Source: Branchiostoma belcheri (Eukaryota > Chordata > Leptocardii > Amphioxiformes > Branchiostomatidae). From it: a DNA stretch of 64,000 nt. The stretch lies in assembly GCF_001625305.1 (NCBI RefSeq), contig NW_017803391.1, positions 169,903 through 233,902 of the forward strand. The letters run 5' to 3'. The first letter of the stretch is position 1. Every line of letters begins with the position of its first letter. A program made the position numbers and the translations under genes. Below the pieces are notes generated by a model. It searched no databases, was not told where the DNA came from, and worked only from the letters and a program-made list of their open reading frames with translations. Of the stretch, positions 37,451 through 51,000 are shown one piece after another.

Positions 37451-39017
37451 GCCCCGAGGCGATGCGAAAGCATAGCAGGGAAAAAAAAAGAAAATGCCGG
37501 GTGGCACACCTAGGCAAGTTTCTCACAACTTGGCAACATCCGGGCTGGAAAAGGCTGTCAACCTCTCCTGCCCCAGGTGGGAACTACGATACGGACATGA
37601 CCACATTAAACCTAATAACCCTCATCTGATCGGATCTCAACTGATAACAAAACAATTGCCTTGTCATGATCCTGCCAATCATCTTCCAAACTGTGGTCAA
37701 GAATCTATCAGACTAAAAGCCACCCATCTTTTCTGCATACACAACTTGATAACGTATTTTCCATGCAATGAATATGGAAAAGAGGGGATCGCCCCAGGAT
37801 AATAAAGCCACACGGCAGTCCATTCAACCGTAGATGGTCTCGAGAGGGGAATTTGAGCAGTTTATTGTAAAGTGCCATGTTAACAACATGCTAACCACCC
37901 CTCCTCACATTGTGTGAATCCCCGTCACCAAAATCACGCCACTGTAAATACAGGAATTTTCCTCTGCCCACATAAAGCACACCTCAGTTGGTATATCACA
38001 CTTCACCTGGAGCCTATCAGCTCAACAGCCCCCATAAGCCACACCTCCAAACAAGCTGACAGATGCAATCTTGTCTGAGGTGCATGTACGTATAGACTAC
38101 ATAACTAACAACCACAGTGTGGGACAGGAAATCTCATTCCATCACATGCACTCTGTCAATCACCGTTGTGGTAACCAGGCCTTCAAGGTGCAAGGTAAAG
38201 ATTTCGCAAGCTGTTCCACTGGGACAAGCAGTAGTTTATTCTGGGTCTAGGTGGTGACCGCAGGTCTAATGCCTTTTGGCCAAGGCAGATAGCATTTGAT
38301 TGGTAGGCCAGCTACGTAACCAGCCAATCTATCCTCGCATTGATTTTCAAGCAGGCAAATCCCAGAAAGCCCGGAAAATACCTGCAGAAAGAGCAAAATA
38401 TTCTGCCTTACGTACTCTAAATGGTGTTGATTACTTTTGCGGTTTGATAGCTCCGTAGGGAGAACCCCATATTTGCATGTACACCATGTTGGGATGCCTC
38501 ATGCTCTGTGCTAAATCACAGGGTGTGAAATAGAATTTATTGGAGAGGGAGGAAACATTCATTGGATTTCGCCACCCAGACCAGCAATCTGTTTTGATGA
38601 GTCTAAATGAGAATAACAGTTCTGTTGGATCACTTAAGGCCCTACCAATCCATCTAGTCCGCCTACCTAGGAAGCCAGGACATGATTTAAAGTTAATATA
38701 TCAGCAGCTGAAAGAACTTGTTTGCATATAGAAGTTAATTGGGAAGTCAATGAAGGACAAATGTAGCAATCATTCAGTCTGTGAGTTTCAATGCTGCTAG
38801 TCCAGTCATGACTATAAATTACAACATAATGCAGATACTGATTGTATTTAGCATTGGTGAGGCCGCCTTTAGCATGAAAGAATACAATCAGCATATCAAT
38901 TTATAAAAATATTCTCCCTAAGTCTTTTTCATGTGTGTTCAATGGGTTTTAAAGGGGAAAAGTCAATAGATTAGGAGATATCATCACTGGATGAACATGT
39001 TCTCTCATCACCGAGAA

Positions 39018-39038
39018 ATCAGCACCAAGGACAGGGCT
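39018..39038 (+). promoter_or_regulatory. RE1/NRSE-like element
   Basis: TCAGCACC-AA-GGACAG-GGC, 17 of 21 to the canonical RE1, both half sites intact. Flanks differ from the other copies, so it is not simply a dispersed repeat. Confidence 0.5.
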
Positions 39039-39539
39039 AACACCATAATCGGTTACTAAGTAGAGCGAAGTCCTCTACATTTACATGACCTTCTTCTGCC
39101 GCTAAATTGTTATAGAGGACATTCAAGAGTTAGCAACCAGGAGGGTAGATCATGATGTGATCTGGTATATAATGGTTAATGCAAAAGCTGTGTCAACTTG
39201 TACCACAGAGGGTGGATGGCCGCCATCAGAGATATAACCAGATGGTATTTAGGAGGCCAAATTTCACAGAAGATACCTCTTATCTTCATACTTCCTCTCC
39301 GGTGTAGAAATGGTTCTCTATGGTGTTATAGGTCTGCTAAACTAAGGTTGATCTGCTTAAACAGTTGAACCTCGTATAACTGACATTTCCTGGTGTTCTA
39401 CAAACGGCAGCTGCCAATTAGCTGTTCTGATGCCATTGATAATCATTACTGGGACCACAAATGGATCACTCATAGTTGCACTTATTGATATCATAACTGT
39501 AGTACGAGTACATGAAATTTTGAAACATTTCCTTCTTGC

Positions 39540-39728
39540 AAAATGTAAATTTTTGGTTCTCGGAATCACCCACTTTTTTTCCTTATTTGAAAAAGAAAAA
39601 TTTACCAGTCAGGCTATGAATCAACCTCTAAATGGTCAGATTTTTGGCACCAGAGAGACAAAAAAGTCTGCCCACTTCAATGATTTCTTGCAAATATCCA
39701 AGAACCAACCAATCAAATTGGTATAGCC
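39540..39728. mobile_element. Degenerate TIR element fragment
   Basis: Right end CCAACCAATCAAATTGGTAT then AGCC; an inner left-TIR match (TTTTTGGTTCTCGGA) lies near 39550. The outermost left end is not clear. Confidence 0.35.
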
Positions 39729-39902
39729 ATACATTGCTTTTGCATTCAATACAAGTTAAGTGGACTAGCAGAGAGGAGAACTAATATTAATGTTGTCTTG
39801 GATGAAAACAAGGTTACTGTATAGAAAACATTGATAGCAACAGCCAGGAAAGAAAACGAAAGTCATGCCCTTCACAGACCTGGTCATACAAAATAGGCTC
39901 AC

Positions 39903-39948
39903 CTGCTGCAACCTTCATGACTTGGTCAAACTTTATTTCATTCTCTTT
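39903..39948 (-). CDS. Possible 46-nt internal microexon
   Basis: On the minus strand a good polypyrimidine tract ending in TTTCTTTGCTAG (39960-39949) is followed by 46 nt and a consensus GCAG|GTGAGC donor (GT at 39902-39901). Only one frame is open: KENEIKFDQVMKVAA plus one base, phase 0 in and phase 1 out. Both splice sites are better than most in the window. The phase-1 exit does not match the phase-0 first exons at 37.1 kb and below, so it would need a matching phase-1 exon or belong to a different transcript or isoform. Confidence 0.38.
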
Positions 39949-41066
39949 CTAGCAAAGAAAAGCAGCATAGAGAGCCAAAACAACCCTAATTTTTCATAGC
40001 CAATGAAAACTAAATGCTAGACATTCTTCAGCACAAGTGCATTATAAGTACACTCCGTTGAAGTACAGAAATTCATGCATATATCTATTACATATCAAGC
40101 ACCAGGCAAAACCTGTAAAATCATGATATCTACGCTGAAACATTCACATATAGCATCCAGCTAGACATGTGACAGCACAGCTTCTAGCTGGAGTGCTTTT
40201 TTATTGGTAAATGTACAAGTAATGGGGGATTAACTTGTTAGGTGTGAGGAATGGATGATATAATGGCTCTTGAAGTTAGATAGTCACATTATAGGATTTG
40301 CAAGCCTCAGAGGATTTTTGGACATCTACTGGTAACAGCATGCACATCCTCAGATTGGAATGTTTTCTTGTCAATATATCCAGAAGTATACCAAGCAGAA
40401 AAATGCTGACTTTTATCCCACTGCCCCCCCCCATCCTAGGTTTCTCAGTGAAGTCGGTGTTTTAAAGCAGTGAAGGCATTTTTACAATGGTGAGCGATTA
40501 CACTGAACCACTAGGGAAATCAGCTGTTTCCTACTCATAGGCCTGGAAGTGCTCTTCTCTTACAAAAGGCTTGTGCCAGCAGGGGAAATGAGTGAGGCAT
40601 TCTGCTAGATGTTTCTTTAACTACATGGCAAGTTATCAAGGTGAGATTAAACCATATGTCTCAACTCCCATTCCTTGTGTTCAATCTAGATCTAATTTTG
40701 TAGAAAATTGCATGATAAATTCTAACACATTTCCTATGGTATACATACAGTTGATATCTATACAGAGTATAGTGCAAAATGCGATTCGACAGACCAGGGC
40801 TTTACTACAACAAGAAAGAATTATTTGAAAAGCTAAATTTAAGTGCTGTAATAGAAATAATCGAAAAACAGATCATGTTTTTGCATTAATGGCGAAAGCG
40901 TAGACTTCAATGAAAGTTAATTTACTCAAATAGGATGATGCAATTACGGCTTAGGTACACACAGGCTGCGAGTTAGTGCGCTAGCACTGATTTCCCTACC
41001 AATACCAAAGCCATTTACCAATCTGAATATTCATGAACAAATGGTGCAATACAAATGGGATGGGCG

Positions 41067-41076
41067 CCTTATTTGG
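41067..41076. promoter_or_regulatory. CArG box CCTTATTTGG in a CpG-retaining islet
   Basis: Fits the SRF consensus CC(A/T)6GG. It lies in 40.93-41.10 kb, where CpGs are kept (gcgag, gcgct, ggcgcc) and an AATATTCATGAA stretch also occurs. Candidate enhancer. Confidence 0.25.
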
Positions 41077-43815
41077 ACATGGCAGATTGGAATGGTACAG
41101 ATAGATGGTCTTGGTAACTCATGCATGGTAATGAAGTTGACTTGTGCTGACCTCTCCAAAGCATGCTGGGAAGATAACCATCAGTGACTGGGGTAGCCTT
41201 GGTCTCTAGATTGTCAAGATAGGATGTCAAAATGTCTACCTTCTGTTTAGACAGCAGCGTGTACCTTTTTCAATTCCATATGATTCTGAATATATAGCAT
41301 ATTGCTACCAGATACAGTGTTTTTGCTTCTACGGTTCAATTATCAAAAAATCATGTAGGATGAAGAACCAAATTAAGAGGAGGGATCAATACTTATCGAT
41401 CAGTATGAATTGAACAAAGAGCCATTTATTTCCTTTTTATTCACCCTACATTCTGTTGCACTTCTGAATTCTAATTAAAACTCAGACTGTTAGACTCCAA
41501 AGCACAATTTAGCTAATACATACACTTTCTTAGAGTGCTGGACCTACAACTCTTGAGAAGTTTGTGTTCCATGAACTCCATCAACAAAAATAGCACTTGT
41601 TCTATATGCAATAGTCATCCATGCTCTTAAACACAGTAATAAGATGTTACAGGTCACCAATGATGACTGACCTCGTGTTTTACTCGATTTTCCAAAGCTT
41701 TTCTAGCTGATTCAATTCTAGAAGTGTTGCTATTGCATTTAACGTTTCTGCACCAATTCAGGAAAAGAGATTACCACAGTCTATACCTCAGTCAATAAGG
41801 TAGTAATAAAGACATATTACTATCAGCAAGGAAGGTATGTAAAGATATATAAAAACTTCTTGTCATAGGGTGAACTTACATACAGATACATGTACTGGGT
41901 ATACCATATTGTCCTGCTTTGACTTTAAACACAACAGTAGGCCTGTTATTCTAATAGACTTAGTGTTCTAGCTATGAATAGATTTTTCACATTTATACTT
42001 TATGTGAATAATCTGGCTCTTGTTACGTCATACACAATGATGTGGTGATCAGAATCATTTCCAGTCAAGGTCAAGTGTGAGACTGTTTATCACCAAGTGC
42101 GTTACAGCCCTTCCTACAGTCCTCCATTATTCAACACATATTACTCTTGAACCCTGTCTATTAATCCTGACAGGGTCAGGCCCTCAGTTATGTGTAACAA
42201 AAGGCAATCAATAAATACAATCTTTCAACACAACTGATCCAGAGTAACAAACGGGTGCAGCTTCATACTAATCATCATAAAATTAAGTCTAGGTTTTCAT
42301 TGTTGCATAATTATATATGTTGATGTCAGCTGAGTATAGTTGTTATTCTATAAGTTAGATATAATCAGAAATGTTCTGAGTACGAACACACCTTCCTTGA
42401 CAGAATTGTTTTTGGGGTTGAGGGGCAAACCAAAAATATGAATACAAAGAGGCATAATACGATTGAGATGATGAACAATGCAAAAAAAATTAATGAAAAA
42501 TTTTAATAACTGTTGACTTGGAAAGAAGGCAAGCACAAAACAATGTATGAACATCAAATCTTCTTAAGACAGTTGTGCAGATTTCATATGTCTGCCTTTA
42601 ATTTGTATATTACAATGTACTCACTAACATGTTACCTTTATCTTTCCTAAATATCTGATAATTCTAGGAAAATTGGCATGTTTAGGCTTATTCCTTTTTT
42701 CACTTTTGTGCAAGGCAGACTGATAAGATAATGGAGTTAGCCAGATTTGTTGGCTTCTACTGGCCAAAGCGTAGGGCTTTCAGGAAATGCATGTAGCTTT
42801 GTCATGTCAACTAGTTAGGCAGAACAGAAAGAGAACCGGTGTACTGAGAATCCATGCACTATGGATCTTACATATCACAAGACAAACAGTGAATTTCAAA
42901 GCAATGTGCGTTTTAAGTGGTCCATGTATCACCAACTTTCATAAAATTACATCCTAGGTAGCCATAAAACTTGGGCCTGCCAAATGTTACACCAATGAAT
43001 TGAATAAAAAGAACATTCAATATTGACAAATAATGCTGACAATTTAATTAATCTTAAAATCTATCAATCAATACATAAGGCTAATTTGGTAATTATTAAA
43101 ATATGTCTAAAGGTAATCTATAATTGATTCATAACAGGATGTGCCTCCTTGTATAGATGTAAATAAATAAAAAATTCAGGATGCAATATTACCAACACTG
43201 CTAGGTGGAGCCTCAAGTAATAGTACTACAGGAACTACTATTAGTAGGTAACAAAAATAAAAGTTTCCATACATTCAGAAGTCATTCAGCATGCTCTGAT
43301 ATATACATTCAGAAATTTTCCCTTCAATAACACTTTAAAGCCTTAACTGTAACAGCTAATATGCTAATTTCAGAACAGGGTTTCATAGCAACATAAAGCT
43401 GGGAATAAAACCAAATCATGTTATGGGTCAACTTGTAAAACTTATACTAGGCACTCTTGTGATTAAAACTCCAAGGAGGCACTTTCTGTAATTGAATGTC
43501 TTCTTAGGGCATACTACAGACACAGTACACATATAGCCCTGCCTATAGCCAATGACAGGGACAAATGCTGTGATAGTATACAGTCATGTACTTGGAAGTA
43601 TTGTTTTTTGGTCACAGATAGTTTGTGTGTTTGTATCGAGTCCACACTGTAAACTGGGGAATTGAGTCATTTGAGGTTGAGTTCACTGGAGTGACGGGGT
43701 CACAAACTCAGTGTGCCCTTGGGGTCATGATTATGTTTGGGGGTGGCCAGGAATGTGTGATGTTGACAATTTGACCAATGGTGCAATCACAGGAGGATGT
43801 TACTTCATACAATCA

Positions 43816-43860
43816 TATGTGTAGTAATCCATTATGTGTAGTAATCCATTATGTGATGTA
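43816..43860. repeat. 17-bp tandem repeat, 2.7 units
   Basis: tatgtgtagtaatccat occurs twice directly, then a diverged third copy. Confidence 0.7.
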
Positions 43861-45120
43861 ATCTAATCAACAGTGCAGTCCCAAGACTTCACTGATACCC
43901 ATTACAATCCTGTAAGTCTGAAATCTCTGATTTCTTGCTGGTACTTGCCAACAGACGTGATTTGAGACCTGACAATAAATAAGATTTTTAGAGTAGAGAT
44001 TGCTTACAGCAGCAACACCGAAGCATCTATTACACTGTGAAAGTCATGTAACTCAAAACTCCTGCCATGTAGGACAGAATACTTATGCAAGGAGTCAATT
44101 ACTGCAATATCTCCACCAAAAGCATGTACTCTATTACATGTGCTAAATAGTCAATGGCGTCTGTTATGAAAGATTCGTCTGTATAAAATAAAAGACAAAA
44201 ATGAAAAGATAATTTGGGGTGTGGTTTCTGACCTTTCATGAACAAGGCAAGTGGGTGTTGAGCATTCTAAATCTGCCATCCTGCCCTGCTATTTTGTTCC
44301 CCCTGGCTTGTAACTACCCTAAAGTCAGGATAACTAGTGGTAATGGTAGAGCGTGATTCCCGGGGCATCTGTCATTACTAGAGTACTGTACTTCCTGCTT
44401 TTTTCTCGGTTATTTTATGTTCACCGTTTTCACTGTCACTTCTGTACCGTAAACTTATCATTTGTCTTTCAACTGTGACATTTTGAAGACAAAGTGAATT
44501 ACAGTAAGCAGAGTGTCATGTTGTAGAAACCACAGAGGAAAGGCACCAGACGAGGAATGGGGTGAATGCTCACCTCTCTGTTACTAAATCAATTAAGAAG
44601 ACTACTGTAGGATGCTTCAAACTTGGCTGACAGATGTGAAACCAGATTACTGCTGAGGATGTACTCAAGAGTTCATGCAAGGACGGAATACAACTGCTGG
44701 TATAAAACTCATGAGAAATGTTTTCACAAATTCAAACTACATATGATTGATATCTTGTGACATATTTCTCATGATCAAATTGTAGCCCTCTTTTCAAACA
44801 ATTAATTGTAAGTGAATCTTTAAAAATTTTTTAGTCATTCACAGTTTGCACACTTTTATCAATACCACTTCAATAGCCAAGAGAGGTTCTCAACTTAATT
44901 CACAATATAAGACTGCCTCCTTGTCTGACTGAAGTATCGACACTAAAAGGCGTTGGGCTAAGGTCTGATTAAGGCAAGGAATATCGATCAGAAACAAGAG
45001 CCTCCATGGAGAGTACAGCTGATTTGATGGCATGAAGGGAATAGACACTGCTGTTGCAAGGATAAGGTATCATACACCCATTCTAATGATGCTAGTATCT
45101 TTTTTAAGAAAGTTGTGGAA

Positions 45121-45478
45121 AGGCCACACCAATTTAATTTCATGGTTAACGGATTTGGCTGCTTTTATTTCTGATTTGCAAAAAAAAAAATTAAGAATCA
45201 ACTGCAAAATGCTCATATTTTGCCCTGAACAGTTGAAAATAGTCCTTTTCTTCTTAGTTGTTACAGTTATTCCATCTTTCAATGCAATGGTATCATTAAA
45301 AGTTCAAAATTCATTGTTTACATTTTGAACCAGCCTTGTGTGTTGACTTCATGGCATCTATCATACCATTTTGGGCCATAATAGGATGCCTAGGCCTGTT
45401 TTTTTTTTTCTTTCGCCCGCCCGCTCCATTATTTTGCTAGAAAAACCCGTTAGCTAAGAAATTAAATTGGTGTGGCCT
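45121..45478. mobile_element. Full-length TIR element (non-autonomous DNA transposon, 358 bp)
   Basis: The ends are inverted repeats: AGGCCACACCAATTTAATTT at the left and its complement at the right, with similarity extending to about 36 bp (inner part TTAACGGATTT / CTAACGGGTTT). No transposase coding capacity. The right half (motifs TGTTGACTTCATGGC, ATAATAGGATGCCTAG, then a T-run and tcgccc) is shared with 26.80-26.97 kb. No convincing target-site duplication seen. Confidence 0.6.
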
Positions 45479-45736
45479 AAATTATTTTTAAAAATAATGA
45501 GTGTGTAGTCAATAATGCTGATCCTGTATTCCTGGAGATACATTAATTAAATGTTACCCCTGTCCTGTACTGTGCTAACTTTAAAAAGCTGGCATACAAA
45601 ATAGTATATGTTTATCTGGAGACTTCACCAAACTTTTACAAACAACTCCAGATCTCTACTGTAGATATGATACTTTACAATCACCATGAAAAATCGTAAA
45701 GATAATGACTGACATAAAGTTAACAACAGCCAGATA

Positions 45737-45757
45737 TTCAGCACCACAGAAAGGCCA
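45737..45757 (+). promoter_or_regulatory. Weaker RE1-like element
   Basis: TTCAGCACCAC then AGAAAGGCCA; 16 of 21 to the canonical RE1, right half site diverged. Confidence 0.3.
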
Positions 45758-47334
45758 TTTACTCGAATTTAATTCATTCAGGACATACTGATAGATATCA
45801 AATTCACATGGAGTAAAAACAGACTTTTACAGTTATATTTAGATTAACAGTGGCTGTGGCTTCCAGCTTTTATATCACTGATTTCAACTTTTTTAGTTAT
45901 TCAGGTAGAAGTGAAGGGACCAGTTCCTAAAGGTCCTTTAAGGACACCCATGCAGGCAAATGAGAATAACAATAAAAAACAATCAAAATAGATTGAACAG
46001 CAAAAACCTCTTTGGAAAATTTGGCAAGCTTGTAGTTTTAACTACACTGGTTTATCCTATATGTCTTGCACTTTTACAGCAAAGCTGTGCAGCATCCATT
46101 CCATTAATTGGCTCTGATGGTTACTAATGACATCAAGCAAGCTGGTGAGGGACAGGTAAAAATCGTGGAACACGAAAACATCTTTACCAATTACAATGTG
46201 TATGTCACAGACTGTGTGACTGAACAGTTGTACTATAAACTACTGTTCTATGAACTTGTTTTCTTTAACTTTGTTGGATATTTTCAGGTTTCGATGCTTC
46301 ATAGCTGTGCTCAGGACTATTTCTATTCTGAAAAAAAACCCTTGAAACATCCAGTCTGATACTGTATGAGAGGACAAAGGTCAAGAGGGTACCTAAGAAT
46401 TGAAGCACTTCTCAAGGAAATATTCCAATCAAATGCTTGAAACCCCCCAATCATGCAACTTGTCAGTATACTAAAACAGATCCCCCAATGATGAGATTTC
46501 AGGTTGTATGTATATTACATATTTTGTTTGAGCCCCAGCTGTAGTATCCGGTCTGGAGAAATAGATGATGACAGCTGCAATCCTAGTTAAATCTCGGGAG
46601 GGTGGACGGATGGTCGCACCAGGGCTATTTCTCTACCTGATGGTCAGACAACCGTATGTCTTCAGTAGTGAAGGTTGAAATGATCACCACTGCTCAACAC
46701 ATTTAACAGCACTCAAATTTCATAGCCCTCATAGACCTCATAGACAATGTTTAAGAGGAAGATAAACCAAACGTGCAGTCTTGTTTTTGGAAAAAAAATA
46801 GTGACTTGATCAAATACTAATTATACAGGCTGGCGGCTAGCCATTGTCAATTTCACCTTGGTGTTCACTCAAGTCTTATATGGGCTGCCAAGGCTGTCTA
46901 AGGTTTAAGCCAGTTTTGCTAACTTGCCTCGTTTCTTTTGTTGAATATGCTGTATTATATAAAGTGCCCTTGTAATCTGTGATACTGCAATGTGTTATGC
47001 TTGACACTTTAATAATTAAGATCTTCTGCTATAGTATCCTTCTCATCAAGAGGACTGTCCCTTCTGTACTAAATGGACCTGTCCACCAATTAGATGGATG
47101 AGCGAACACACTGGGAGGGAAACTATCAATAACTTGTGTCCTGCTCCCTAAGGTGACTGACCAGCTCACAGAAGCAAAGAATTAGAACAGTACAACAGCC
47201 AAAAGAACTGAGACAAACCTGCTTCAGTGTTTGCAAAATTACCAACAAAAAAAGAATTAAAGTCAACATAAAATAATTTAAAGGAAACGTATCGTGAAGA
47301 AATCTGGTTACAAGTGATACAGACTGAAAGTTTT

Positions 47335-47362
47335 AAGATTACACTAAAAGATTACACTAAAA
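47335..47362. repeat. 14-bp direct duplication
   Basis: agattacactaaaa occurs twice in succession. Confidence 0.6.
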
Positions 47363-49475
47363 TGTATTGAGATGCAATCTTCTTAAATCTGTTAGGAACC
47401 AGTTGATTAATTTTCATATGTAAAATGCATGTCCCCCTAGGATGCACCTTCCATTTATAATATCACTTTGTGTCAGTTTCACGTCTGGATAGACCCATGG
47501 ACACTTGCCAGCTTGTCTTTCTCAACTCAAAGGAAATCCAGTTGGTGGGGGTCGATTATTCAGACCAAGTTCCTACCTCTAGTACCCTTTGAAAGGAGAC
47601 CAAACACTATCAGTATCCATCTAAAGGCAGGGAGAGAATCGAATCTACAAAACTGTCTCAAGTTTCCAAACTCAAGATCGATCTAGTCTTCACCTTATCA
47701 TCAATTGTCAAGACATTTTCAGGTCACTATTTTAAAGAGCTAGTTTTGAGCAGCTTGTTTCTACTTTGTGTCTGCAATCCTTGATACCTTTTGTATTACA
47801 TTTCAAAACATTTCAAGGACACAGTCCAACCTGAGGTGACCATGAGACAAAGATGATATTGAATAACAGTCGATTCTGCCCAGCTGTGTAATAGCGGATC
47901 CCCACACACTTGGCAAACAATGTGTCTCCTGGTGGAAATCAATCCTGCTCATACTCCACAGAATACCAACCGGATCTGAGAACAGCTGTGTTGATTAAGA
48001 CAGATAGACTGGGTCCTGATTAATACAAATGGAGCTGAGGCCTTGGGCCTTTAGATTGGCATCTCTAGGTGGCAGCTTTCCAAGTTTTGCATATGGATGT
48101 GTGTGTGTGATAACAAAACACAATCCAAACTACATGTAATGTTATATGAATGAAATGTTGAATTAGACATGCTAATTTTGTACAATGTATACATTAGTAA
48201 GCAATCATTGACAAAGTTCCATGATAATCAAAGAACAGCTTATTTGCATCTCTCTCAGGTATGAGCTTTGTTAATAACAGTAATACACTGTATACTAAGG
48301 AAACAGCAAACTGTGAATTCATTGATACTCTGTTACTTGTATTTGCACTTGTAGAGTTCAATCCCATATGGATCTTTTGCCCATCCCAAACAAAATCGAA
48401 AAGCGATGGTTCAATTCACATAAAGGTTGTGATAAAAAATGAAGTATTTTGAGAGTGATGATGAGATTGGAATCCTGCAGTCAGGCAGTGGCAAGGTTTC
48501 CACATTATGGATTTGGCCTGACAAGTCGATTTTTCCTACTTGGGCCATAAACTTGGATCATTTTCATGCATGTCTACCTCAATAAATTAGAGACGTATCA
48601 CATCTCGACACAAAGCGCATGTGATGGTTAAAAGCCTGGAAACTGATATTGGAAAACCGAAATCTTGATATGATCAACTACAAAAACTTTCTCTATATGA
48701 TATACCATATACCATACACATATGGTTATATCTGACTGAAGTTTCTACAGGAAGCATTTTATATCAACAGACTGTCAACAGAACATCTTTTCTTTCCTGT
48801 TTAACTCAATCATCATTTATGAATTATCAATCATAACTGCATGAATCTAAAACAATAACAAACACAGATGATGTTACTGATAGACCATAAAAGAGAAAAA
48901 TGACAGATATTTACGACTGATAAAATGGCAAACCATCTGCGACAGGTGAGAACAATAGCTGTGGTCTGATCAAAGCTCTGGTTTCATTTATTATTAAAAA
49001 CAAAACATACTTTTTACTAGTCCTGCTACCATACCTGCTGGAACAAGGCAATCAAGACCAGGCTACACAGTTGGACTACCCGCACGCAGGAACAATCATC
49101 TTGACACAGCATTTACACTACATCAATCATCTCTGTGGTTATAATAGACTGGCACAGTGTTCAGATTTCTGGCATACCCTTAGCTCCTATAAAATAACTA
49201 AACATTAACCTGTCTTGACTGGGACACAATAGCAGGTACCACATGAGGAACAACAGACCATACCACTGGCCTGAACAACTAGTACAGTGTTTTTACAAAA
49301 TGAAATGCATGACAATAAATAGCAAAACTGTTACTTCACAATAATGAAGGCTGTTTTTAGCTAGTCTCTGTATCAGTCTGATTTGATTGACAATTAAAAG
49401 TGATAATTATAGTACAGGTTGGCCTGTGTTTACCGCCAGGGCAGAGCCCTGAATGTGTCCTACTTAACTCCCTAC

Positions 49476-49616
49476 CTCTGCCAGTCTCGCCATGTATTGT
49501 TCTTCTATATCCGGGGGTAGAAGGAAGTTGGTCTCCCCTCTACAGCAGCTGATAAGTCGGTAGAGACGTCGCGTCAGAATCGTACATCCCAAAATATACG
49601 CTGACAAGCACGACAT
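49476..49616 (-). CDS. Alternative first coding exon with LGCTI-type hydrophobic Cys N-terminus (47 codons)
   Basis: ATG at 49616 starts a 47-codon frame ending at a GAG|GTAGGG donor (GT at 49475-49474), phase 0. Residues 1-18 (MSCLSAYILGCTILTRRL) align residue for residue with the 62.7 kb exon at LGCTIL and RRL. Next come a Cys-Cys pair with basic flanks (LISCCRG) and a proline-containing acidic tail (LPPDIEEQYMARLAE). The CC near Arg is a typical palmitoylation context (inference). The sequence keeps many CpGs (ACG, CGA, CGT codons), unlike the surrounding DNA. Read as a paralogous alternative first exon of the same minus-strand gene. Confidence 0.65.
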
Positions 49617-49700
49617 GCTGGTGGCCCGGCATCCTTGCCCAAGCCTCCCTCATGAATATTCAGGCCCGTCTTTAAGCACGTGGCAGACACAGCAAAAACA
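49617..49700 (-). promoter_or_regulatory. Putative promoter of the 49.5 kb first exon, with a CACGTG E-box
   Basis: Sequence immediately upstream of the minus-strand ATG. It keeps CpGs (gcccggc, gcccgtc) and holds a palindromic CACGTG at 49677-49682 and a CATGAATATTC stretch at 49651-49661. Transcription start is not visible. Confidence 0.3.
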
Positions 49701-51000
49701 CCGTATTGTGAGGTAAGACCACCAGTATTTCCTCTAACACCATCCCAGTGAAAGCTCTGGCATCATAAATTGAGTCTTACTCCCACTCCACCAGCACGGC
49801 CTGGTGTTTTCTATTGTTGTCCAATTTCTCCCTGCCCGCACCATTCTTACCAGTGGTGGGGGCCAACAATGCCCAGGTGTACGATGAAAATGGAAACAAT
49901 AATGTTCGTGTGCTGCCTACTGATTTATCATGGTTATGGGACTTTCATGAGATATATTGATCACTGTGTATTACAAAACACCTTTAAATACTTCCTGGAA
50001 GTAAAGGATAGGGACTTTAAATGCCAGAGGTTTGGGTTACTTCATAAGCCAGGTAGTATTGGCACCTTTGTAGGTAAAGCCATCCATCATAATAGGAATT
50101 CAATGTTACTTCTATCACAGAGTCACCTCGGGGTTAAGTAATACCTCAGGCTGTCCTCTGGCACTAAATGAAGAACTTGGACAGTGGACTCTACCACTAA
50201 ACAAGGTGGGGGAGACAAACGCTTCACATTTTTATATTGAAATTTTGATGATGATGATCACAGATTCCTGCAGAACACACAGTATATTACAGAAAGCTGT
50301 TTTTTTCTGTTATACAATTATAGTTGAAGTCACCATGGTGGCAATGTTTATGACATTTTTCAGAAATAATGGGCCACAAAGTGAAGACTGGAAGAAAGAA
50401 ATAGAGCCTTTACTTGAACACATACAATGTAATTGCACATATTCCAAGTTCATTTAGTTTGCTTGTTGTGTTCATATTCCTTCAACCATGATATTCATAC
50501 ACTATAGTGTAATACATAAGAACTTTTTTCAACAAAATCCATGGTGGCTTAAAAACCCTTGCTCAGCACAAATTATACCTCATCAATTATCCTAAATTAC
50601 ATCCACTCAAGAGCCTGCATATGACTGATAACTAGATTTCATACCTTTATCTTGTTTTCTACCCAGTTGTGGAATGAAAACATCTACTTAAAGTCTATTA
50701 ATTCTCCTTCTGCAGGCTTTAGCATCACCATGGTAACATAAATCACACAAACTTAAACACTGTTCAAAATGTATGGCTTATAATTTATTCATAATCAATT
50801 TCATTCCTCGGGACTAATTTATGTTGTCCTACAGATACAGGGCAGACCTGTGCTCTATCCAACAGTACCCAAAATGTGGGTCAGTGTCATTATATCTGCT
50901 GCAGTAAAAATGAATGAAGGTAAATGGTTCCCTTGGGCTATGACCCTGCCTGAGGAATATTGCAGTAAAACAGTAAAATTGTCTAACAAAAAGGGTAAGG

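Larger units (their letters stand above)
37451..39902. other. Non-coding; RE1-like site at 39.0 kb
   Basis: 37.5-38.5 kb is moderately GC- and CpG-retaining and might hold regulatory elements. A minus-strand acceptor-like tract at 38382-38398 has no matching donor. Confidence 0.45.
39949..49475. other. Non-coding; repeats and RE1-like site as listed
   Basis: Likely long intron between first exons. Short frames only. Confidence 0.5.
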
